NCBI GenBank assembly: GCA_030248295.1 | Contig: JASANH010001202.1 | Coordinates: forward strand, 186,001 to 250,000 | DNA length: 64,000 bases | DNA from: Mesodorylaimus sp. YZB2_4 | Taxonomy: Eukaryota > Nematoda > Enoplea > Dorylaimida > Dorylaimidae | Direction of reading: 5' to 3' | In this document: positions 56,799-64,000 of the stretch, one piece after another | How the letters are laid out: each line of letters begins with the position of its first letter | Position numbering within the stretch: the first letter of the stretch is position 1 | Notes under the pieces: generated by a model | Seen by the model: only the letters and a program-made list of their open reading frames with translations | What the model was told of the DNA's origin: nothing | The model's database searches: none | Program-made: the position numbers and the translations under genes

Positions 56799-59700
56799 TC
56801 AGTCGTCCTTGCGAATATCACTGGTGCGATTCAACACCTGGAAAGTAAGGTTATGGTCAGAATCCATTCCCACTGGTCATCTACGTAATCACTGGTTAGG
56901 CGTGGTCATTCAAGTAAACATTCATAATTTTTGAAGTCTCTGAATGGCACCTGAGCATCACTTGTGCGACGGTGGCTGACATCTCACATTGGCACCTACT
57001 TTCCATGTAAACACCACCTGACACGCTCCTGTTTCTAAATCTTACGATTAGTCTTGCCCTTAGTGGTAATACATAGACATACCAGACCCGAGGGACACCT
57101 GATGGACGGAATGCTTAATTTCATAGAAGAGACGAAAACGAGCACTGCATTCAGCTTACAGTATGACCCCTTTCCTCCTTCCCCCACACGGCCAGCTGAC
57201 CATACAACTACAAAACACTACCTTTTGCAGGCGGCTGTGCTCGTCCATGAGGACATCGTATTCCTGTTTGATCGATTCCGCTTCTTCCTTGATAGCTTCG
57301 CGGTCAGCCTCGGCCTCTTTTACTTCTAAAAAGTAAAACCATTTTCTGCTATTTCTCCCACATTAGATCTAGCACTCTGGCTGCACGCATACTCTGGAGC
57401 CAGTTTCTCATCAGTCAAGACGCGTCCTACATGTTGGGCCAACCTAAGACGGTTCTAAATTTTGGATATGTCCCAGATGATTGTAAAAGTGGTCCTTGGC
57501 CATTTTTACAATCATTCAACAAGGCAACTGCCCGAAAAGTGATGATGAATTGGACGGTGAGAGAAATATAGAATTGTAGCAGATAAATATAAAAGGAATT
57601 CTACGATACAAATTTCTACGCCCGCATGGCCATCTGGTCAGTGGTCAGGCGTGGTCAGCATGAAAGTGAACATCCACCAATCGAATTTTCGAAGCCCCTG
57701 AATGGTACCATCCGAAACCTAGGACAGGCCTTAGATGGCTCCCAGACTGCCTACAGCAAGCACATACGCTCTGGGGCATCGTGGGATCTAACTAATCCGC
57801 AATCCTATCGAGGAAAGCCAAAAATTTTGGACGCGTCTTGACTTTAGCTACCCCGGCCAATATGAATGTCACACAAACTTACTCTGACGCAGTTCACTAA
57901 TGGTTTTCTTCAATTTTTCCTCGTCTTGGGCAGCGGCTTCGTTTGCTTTTTTGGGATCCTATTGAAAACCCACGTCAAAAATGCTTGGATCATAGAATGA
58001 CGAAGATAACAGACTTACATTGTCCATTAGTTTCTGTGCAGCAGCAGACGCACTGGAAGCTTGCTTCAACGACGCGTCGACAGCGGCCATCAAACGAGCT
58101 TCATTGATCACCAATGTCGTCATACGACGGATCACCCTGACAAGTACGCAGATGAGGGGACTAGAAATCGTTCTTCAACAAGGCACCATTGTAAGACCCT
58201 AAGGATGATTCTTGTTCATGCCTCCCACAATATGAGTAGTCAAGGAGGCCATAAGGGAGTATGCCACTGGGCCGCGATGGCGTCAAGCCAATCAAATTCT
58301 CTTGTTGTAAGCCTCTGATCAAATTATGAAAACAAAACGTAAAACTTACAAAGCCTTTTCCTACTGTTTTTGTGCTAGAACCAGTGAATCCATGGTTCGA
58401 GCTTTACTGTTTTTTACGTGTCAGTCAACCCGCCGTGCAGCAACCCAGATCCGACCCTCGCTCATCGTTAGCTGCTCCGTCTACTGTACGAGGACAGTTG
58501 GCAGATAAGCCATCCGTTTGGCCCCTTTTTCCACATTTGACAAGGACTGCCCACCACATTCTCCCCAAATAAAAAAACCAACTCTGACTTACAAAGCCAA
58601 GAAAATTGCGAAACCAGAAATGTATAAATTCCTCTGAGCACGGAACAGACGCATGTGCACCAAGGCATCCGCATTACCCGACGTGTGAGTCAAATCCAAT
58701 TCTTGATCAACCGCGGCATACTTGCGAACTTCGCGAATGGCATCTGAAAAAAATCCTTCCATTTAAAGGGCAGGGAGGAGACTCCCCGCTGGGTTTGGTC
58801 AGCAACAAAGTTGTCGAGGACCTTGTAAGTGTTTTACCCTACCCTCGCATTTACTCATGCCAGGGCATTCACTATCGCAATAGGCTGAACAACCCCAGCA
58901 TCGACCAGTCCGACCCTGGGCCTCCATCCCGATCGCGATCCGCTTCAAAAATAGAAGATAGATGGCGATGACGTGTTTTGCACTGCGTCCTCACCAATCT
59001 GCCCTGGTTCCTCGCTGTCACTCTGTTAAACCACTCCAAGGGACACAGCAGCACCTAAAGCGGGATTGAACACTGATTTTCTCGTTATAGTTTGTCCTAT
59101 TTTATCATTTCCCAGCAGATAAAGCGCGTAAAATATTAGTTGCCGATTTGACCGATCCAGCAGCTGGATCGGATCGGTGACCAATCCACCCCTTGGATGG
59201 GTCGATGCTATAGACAACCCTGCACCAGAGAAGATATCGCGGGAGCACATGGACCCAAAAACACTCCAGGCAGGTCTCCCAGTAGCTGGAGTCCGATTCA
59301 TCAACCCGACGGGTTTCTGTCTTGCACCTATTACACTCTGCAAGGACCTAAATTTCGACTGGACCAAGGCAAGTCTCGCGACTGAAACACCAACATCAAC
59401 CCGAGGGTTTAAGTCTAGTCAGAGGAGACCGCCCAGATTCTCTGCCACCCGCCTGGGCCAGCCAGGCGTCGTACCAACTCTTCGAGCCATATCTAAATAA
59501 ACTGGCTTACCAAAAAGTAGCAAGGTCAAAATACCACCCACAGCGTACGTATAAATATACGAATACTGCTCCACGCTTCGAACGAGACGACTTTTGAAAA
59601 ATTTCGACCACCTAAAACCAAATAAATGCAAGCTAAAACGGTATACTAACCATCAACATCACTGACTGGGTATCCAAGGTAGTGAAGACCCCCCCTAAAA

Positions 59701-60949
59701 AATTTTTGAAAAATTTTGTAAAGGGGGGACCCTTCTAATGTTTTAGACCCCCTGTCCCGCCCGGCAAGGGTGTGCAGGTCACGCAGTCTGTGCCCTCCAC
59801 CTTTACTGTGTTTGACCCCCCCCCCCCCACTTTTTTGGCAGAAGAAAATTTTCTTACATGGCGAAGACCTCCCTTTATAGCTTTTAACACATTTTGTAGA
59901 GGGGGTACCCTGCTCATTTTTTAGACCCCCCCTGTCCCGCCCGGCAAGGGTGTGCAGGTAACTTTACTGTTTTTACCCCCCCCTACGATCTTGAGCAGAA
60001 GAGAATTTTTTTACATAGCGAAGACCCTGCTGTGTCGCCCGGCGAGGTTGTGCAGGTACCTCTTATTTTTGACCCCCCCCCCCCCAGAAAAATTTCATTT
60101 TTTTGCTGTAAAAAAGACCCCGTGTTTTGCCTTGAAAGGCCCGAACTAATTTTCGCAGGAAAAATTTGAATTCAAAAAAATTCAATTTTTACAAGCAACC
60201 AAAATGGGCCGCCAAGTCGCCGAACCCTTCCCCCCCCCCCCCCCGGAAGAAGATCAGACCCCCCTCCCCGCAGACGAAGTCAGCGATGTTGCTAATCATC
60301 GATGACGAGGCAAAGGAAGACCACCCCACCCTGACAAATAAGGAGTCAAAATATACAGTATTAACGAACAAAGGAAGCTGAGTCTCGGCCTAATGTCGTC
60401 CTCACACTGGGGAGGGTTTGACTCCCGCCAAGGTAAAGAATAAGTGTTAATCTGTGTTCCTTTGCCCTCGAGTGCGCTGTATAGCGCTCGGCTGTATGAC
60501 ATGACCAGGGTCCATACAAGGAGCGGAAAATGATTCCGCCTGATTTTTCTAGACAAAAATTTGATTTTTTCTCTATTGAGTTTGGCACTGCCACACCATT
60601 GCCTCCAGCATGACCAGCAGGCACATAGAAAAGGCGGGTCATTCGAAATTCAGAACCTTATAATCCAAAGTCTCAGTTATCCCCAAAATTCCCTGACTTT
60701 TCCAGGTTCTGCAACCTTGTGTGAACCCTGATGACACGACATGAAGGCAATATGGAAAATTTGACGTCCACACGAGGTTCTGCCCGGGAAAAATTCTTGG
60801 CCCCGTAATGGCAACGCGATATCAGCCAATTCGCGATTCCCCTCCGAGAATACTCACGTGGGAGGCCGAATCCAAGGAAGCATCAACAAAATGACGAATG
60901 CCACTTCGCCATACAAAAACACCGCCACCATCGTCCATTGAAGGGTCAT
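56799..60949 (-). CDS. BCAP31: B-cell receptor-associated protein 31 homologue (ER membrane chaperone)
   Basis: Seven exons in consistent phase: 60949-60858, 59611-59511, 58743-58593, 58136-58019, 57958-57883, 57325-57222 and 56837-56799 (681 nt, 226 residues). Exon 1 starts MTLQWTMVAVFLYGEVAFVI (TM1). Exon 2 has WSKFFKSRL and TM2. Exon 3 has DAIREVRKY and MRLFRAQRNLYISGFAIFL (TM3), the family hallmark. Exons 4-6 give the cytosolic coiled coil, ending EYDVLMDEHSRLQK. The C-terminus RKDD fits the degenerate dilysine ER-retrieval signal (KKEE in man). BAP31 is a polytopic ER protein that handles export and degradation of membrane clients. Human BAP31 is 246 residues. Intron 1 carries a G/C-rich tandem repeat and two interspersed repeats. 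Confidence 0.95.
56865..57750. repeat. Two copies of a ~110-bp repeat in BAP31 introns
   Basis: Around 56,870-56,985 and 57,630-57,745: TTAGGCGTGGTCATTCAAGT / GTCAGGCGTGGTCAGCATGA, then TTTGAAGTCTCTGAATGGCA / TTCGAAGCCCCTGAATGGTA, same orientation, diverged. Confidence 0.5.
59675..60130. repeat. Degenerate tandem repeat with poly-C and CCCGCCCGGCAAGG core
   Basis: The module CCCGCCCGGCAAGGGTGTGC recurs at about 59,756, 59,937 and (as TCGCCCGGCGAGGTTGTGC) 60,037, each preceded by GACCCC-rich and followed by TTTACTGT...poly-C and AAGAAAATTTTCTTACATGG-like sequence. The period drifts between about 180 and 100 bp. It lies in BAP31 intron 1; poly-C runs of 13-16 are at 59,817, 60,073 and 60,231. 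Confidence 0.75.
60450..60725. repeat. Copies of both interspersed repeat families, adjacent
   Basis: 60,450-60,490 carries the CCTCGAGTGCGC family core and 60,530-60,720 the ACAAAAATTTGATTTTTTC family. Their adjacency suggests a single composite element of about 275 bp of which the other sites hold halves. Confidence 0.5.
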
Positions 60950-61278
60950 TCTATCGATTCGCTCGAAAACCAGTGCAACCGCCTAAAATCGGAAAAAAAC
61001 AAATCTACAACCCTCATCTTGTCCCACGAAGAATATAAATACGGAATCGCGACTCAACGCATTACTATCCAATCAAAGAAATAGGCGAGCATCACAAGGT
61101 TTACTAGGAACAAGCAATGAGGACGAAAAATTTGAAAATCAAATCCGAGCATGTTACGAAAATCTTCTCATATATAATGATTTAACAGCACACAGCAAAA
61201 AAATCAAAAAACTTCACCGCTGTCCAGAATTTCAACGGATTTCTGCACAGAAGAATAAACGGAAATACGTAGTTCGAT
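60950..61278. other. Intergenic, BAP31 to Ubc13
   Basis: About 330 bp between tandem minus-strand genes. No further feature seen. Confidence 0.5.
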
Positions 61279-62856
61279 TCAATTATCCATAGCGTGCATT
61301 CGAGTCCATTCTTTCGCTGAAACAGTTTGGCGAATGCATGCGCAAAGTACGAATGCTATGGGATGGGATGGGGTCACTTCACAATTTTTCCCGCCTTTTT
61401 TAATTTGAGTTTTTAGCGCAGAAATATACACAGCGAGAGTTCGAATATGCTCGAGGCCTCAATTACAAGAAAGCCCCTCGGGGTCTGGTGGATTGTAGGA
61501 ATTATTTGTAGCGCAATGGAATGCTGTCATATTTTGACTGTAGGTACCCTATTGAATACCTACTGTAGTTGTTAATCTGGCGTAAAGCTACGACCTGAAG
61601 GTTTTTATTGGCTGGGTAACCTTGAAGAGTCATCGCAGCATTAAGAGCCTATCAAACGTGACCCCTCTTAAATGTGGCCTGAAAAAAGCCCTCAGGATCT
61701 TGTTTGACAAAACAGCATACCTTATCCCTCGCTTTTGACTAAGAACGGTGAATGATTGCAAGTGCTTGCGATGATGTACTCGTTTTCTCTGAATTCATCA
61801 CACATATTAGGGGCGGGATCCCTTATTGCTTTCCCATGGAGGCTAGGAAGTAAGGCACGGACGGGGCCGTTTAAATGACTTGGCAATGGACAATACCAGA
61901 AGACGGACAATTCTCAAAACTACAATTCATCTCGAAGAAAGCTGACTGCTCTATCTGGATCTCATCATGCTCAGAAACCAAACGAAGGCCGAAACCATAA
62001 GGCACGCGTCTTACCTATCCTGATGGCTTCTGCCTCATTATTTTTCCATAGTTCGGCAACATCAGCCGCCAACGGATCGTCCGGATTAGGTGCCGATAGC
62101 AAAGCTTGAATCGATAGCAATACTGTGCGGATTTGCAAAGCCGGCGACCACTTATCTAAAACAAACAAAATTGTTGGATTTCTAACTTTTGAACTAACCG
62201 AAATCAGTCCAACCTTTTAAGATATCCAAACAAATTCTTCCTAGTTTATCGATGTTAGGATGATAAATTTTGGTCATAAATCGAACTTTAGGCGCCGCCA
62301 TGGGATATTCTTCTGGTAAGAATAATTCCAACTTAAATAAGCCGCCTTCAAATGGACTCTAAAAAGTGACGAATATATTAAACCTCTTTTACAAACACAG
62401 GGTCCTTACTAACTCGTCTAACTCGTTTTCAGGAAAAGACCCACCTCTTGACTTCTTTTATCTAGCAATAACGCATTGAATGGAACGAAAAAAGTGAGGT
62501 ATGAAGGCAAAGATCAAGATTAGAAAACCGACTTACACCCTGTGGACCAGCAACGACCACGTGAAAATATCTCGCATTGCCATCATCAGGTACGGCTGAT
62601 ATTCCTGGCACCGGTTCTTGCATCAAACGTTGAGTTTCCTGAAACAAAAAGTCTTTTCTTGAGTGAAAAATCAACGATCTGTATTCTTCTAATCTCCAGC
62701 ATCATCTAAGATTGATCGAACATTGCATCCAACGAGGTCAAGTAAAAAAGAAACCCAACTTTACGAAACAGAGAATCCAAATTCACAAAGAAACCCCTCA
62801 TCTCTTCTTACCTTGACAATACGACGAGGTAAGCCACCTGGTGCTGTCGCCGCCAT
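61279..62856 (-). CDS. UBE2N: Ubiquitin-conjugating enzyme E2 N (Ubc13)
   Basis: Five exons in phase: 62856-62812, 62638-62537, 62358-62214, 62155-62015 and 61316-61279 (471 nt, 156 residues; human 152). [15 protein letters not shown], then [19 protein letters not shown], then the UBC core with the active-site Cys in GRICLDILK, then [40 protein letters not shown] and a last exon [11 protein letters not shown], corresponding to human ARAWTRLYAMNNI. With a UEV partner this E2 builds Lys63-linked chains in DNA-damage tolerance and innate signalling. The donor after exon 3 is GTTGGA, a weak site, but the protein junction (DIL-K-DKW) requires it. Intron 4 is about 700 bp. Confidence 0.96.
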
Positions 62857-63337
62857 CTCGTTTCCGAATCAAAATTATCAATCCAAGACACTCGAGGGCT
62901 AGAGCAACAAAAATTTCAAATGTCGACCTTCGAAATCGCTCGATCAATATAAGCTCTGAAATGTTTCAACTTTATTAAACTGAGGAAGGAAACTCATTCT
63001 CTTACCTTGGCCTAAAATAGTCCGCCCGATTACTCACACTACACTTTTCAAACTCAAACCCTTCGTCGTCCATCCATGCCCTATTGGCCAAATCGCGACT
63101 TTGCACTTCCACGCACACGGGTTCCAGCCCGGATTGGGTAAAAGTGAGTTTCAGGTACAATAACCAGAAACAAGGTATCCATACATCTCTCAAAGAGCGC
63201 TTTTCAAGAAACGAATGACAAATTTAGTCATGCAGCCTGGTCACATAAAATTACAGAAAGCTTAAGACCGTCAATAATACAGAAAGAAACATTTTAGTAA
63301 ATGAGTCGATACAAAAGAAAATTTCATGAAATATCGT
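62857..63337. other. Intergenic, Ubc13 to APH-1
   Basis: An open minus-strand stretch (63,160-63,005) ends in a donor-like AG|GTAAGA and encodes RDLANRAWMDDEGFEFEKC and neighbours. It looks somewhat protein-like but has no ATG start or downstream exon, so it may be a UBE2N leader exon or chance. Confidence 0.3.
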
Positions 63338-64000
63338 TTATGATACCACAGGTTGCTGTTGTTGGGCTATCGGCTGATTGGCTTCAGCATTTGCACGACA
63401 AGCTCCGGCGCGGGTTTCAACAGCCTATAAGCAAGGAGATTCTTCAGTTTTAATGATGATAAAGAAGATTATCTTACCCAACGTTTTATGTTTCCAAAAC
63501 TGCCACCAGCCACAAAGAACGCCCAACCCATCATGAAGAAAAGAGCTGCGAATGTGATGGGAAGGGTAACGGCGTAGTAACCCATGCGATTCACCAAGCT
63601 CTGAAACAGGAGAAAGAATGTGGTGAAAAAAATCGAATTCCTGAATGCCCAAATGAAAAAACTGACTCCAGCAATATCAACTTACCAAGCCCGACAACAG
63701 AATGTGACAAGCGATCACAACCACAACGCCGATGTAACAGCGAACGCGACAACAATTCCAAAAGATGACGTTCCAAAATACTTGTAAGAGAACGAATGCT
63801 GATGTGGTCAATGCTGAAGTCAGGAAAAAATAAGAAAAGAAATCAACAGCAGAAAATAAAAACTTACACGAAGTAAAGAAGAAATTGTACGACATTTTCG
63901 AGCCGTACGTGTCGTTCAACAATCCAGCCGAAACTGGGAAGCCGACGGTGCCAGGGCCGTTAGCATCGGCCAAGACATTCACGATCGAAAATGCGCCCGA
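63338..64000 (-). CDS. aph-1: APH-1, gamma-secretase subunit, C-terminal part
   Basis: Runs off the right edge. Exons in order from the edge: 64000 to about 63,878 (GAFSIVNVLADANGPGTVGF), about 63,815-63,687 (ALTTSAFVLLQVFWNVIFWN and IGVVVVIACHILLSGL), about 63,601-63,480 (VTLPITFAALFFMMGWAFFV then AGGSFGNIKRW) and about 63,426-63,338 (AVETRAGACRANAEANQ, Q-rich, VVS stop). The match to APH-1 (SGVFSVINILAD, GLWAFITAGGS in man) is clear. APH-1 is the seven-pass scaffold of the intramembrane protease that cleaves Notch and APP. The conserved TM6 His (ACH) is kept, but the TM5 His of LLHTFWG is Gln here (LLQVFWN). The tail after the last membrane segment is short and Gln-rich. Confidence 0.9.

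Overview
This window is nuclear DNA from a compact-genome invertebrate, most likely an ecdysozoan. Genes are split by GT-AG introns, many only 50-100 bp, and intergenic DNA carries short non-autonomous transposons. The content (a Cys-loop receptor expansion, peptide precursors with Gly-Arg amidation signals, ACTL6, BAP31, Ubc13 and APH-1 orthologues) and a GC content that looks near 45% would suit a tardigrade, but no sequence here proves the phylum.

Left third (1-23,273): nine same-strand (minus) copies of one Cys-loop ligand-gated ion channel family, called A to I here in coordinate order. They share one gene plan: a signal-peptide exon of 55-67 nt ending in phase 1, a second exon of about 150-164 nt, a third exon of exactly 155 nt in all seven copies where it is complete, a long exon from the Cys-loop to M2, and a last exon with M3, a short loop and M4. 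C, E and I are complete and intact. B is open but lacks a located first exon. A runs off the left edge. D carries one frameshift. F, H (reads G in list order by position) and G are broken. A relic of the long exon lies 8 kb beyond the array at 31,470. All copies have a cation-type pore but not the usual acetylcholine-binding residues, so the ligand is unknown. One unrelated small acidic-protein gene (17,196-17,674, plus strand) sits inside the array.

Middle (23,274-40,046): two convergent, apparently paralogous secreted peptide precursors (25,841-26,116 plus; 26,984-27,370 minus) whose predicted amidated peptides share a C-terminal RQ-x-ARL-amide. A dead LINE (28,560-30,000) flanked by direct repeats follows, then repeat-rich DNA, then a rhodopsin-like peptide GPCR (34,113-37,972 minus).

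Right third (40,047-64,000): housekeeping and membrane genes, mostly minus strand. These are a type II transmembrane collagen, ACTL6/BAP55 (SWI/SNF-family actin-related protein), an unrecognised three-exon acidic protein (plus), a degraded REEP/DP1 copy (plus), an unrecognised small protein, BAP31, the E2 enzyme Ubc13/UBE2N, and the C-terminal part of APH-1 (gamma-secretase). The stretch between ACTL6 and BAP31 holds several interspersed repeats and a possible solo LTR.

The most novel material is the orphan receptor family with its own cysteine signature, and the nearby pair of unclassified amidated peptide precursors. A functional link between them is only a hypothesis. All exon calls come from reading splice signals and reading frame by eye, without alignments or transcripts.
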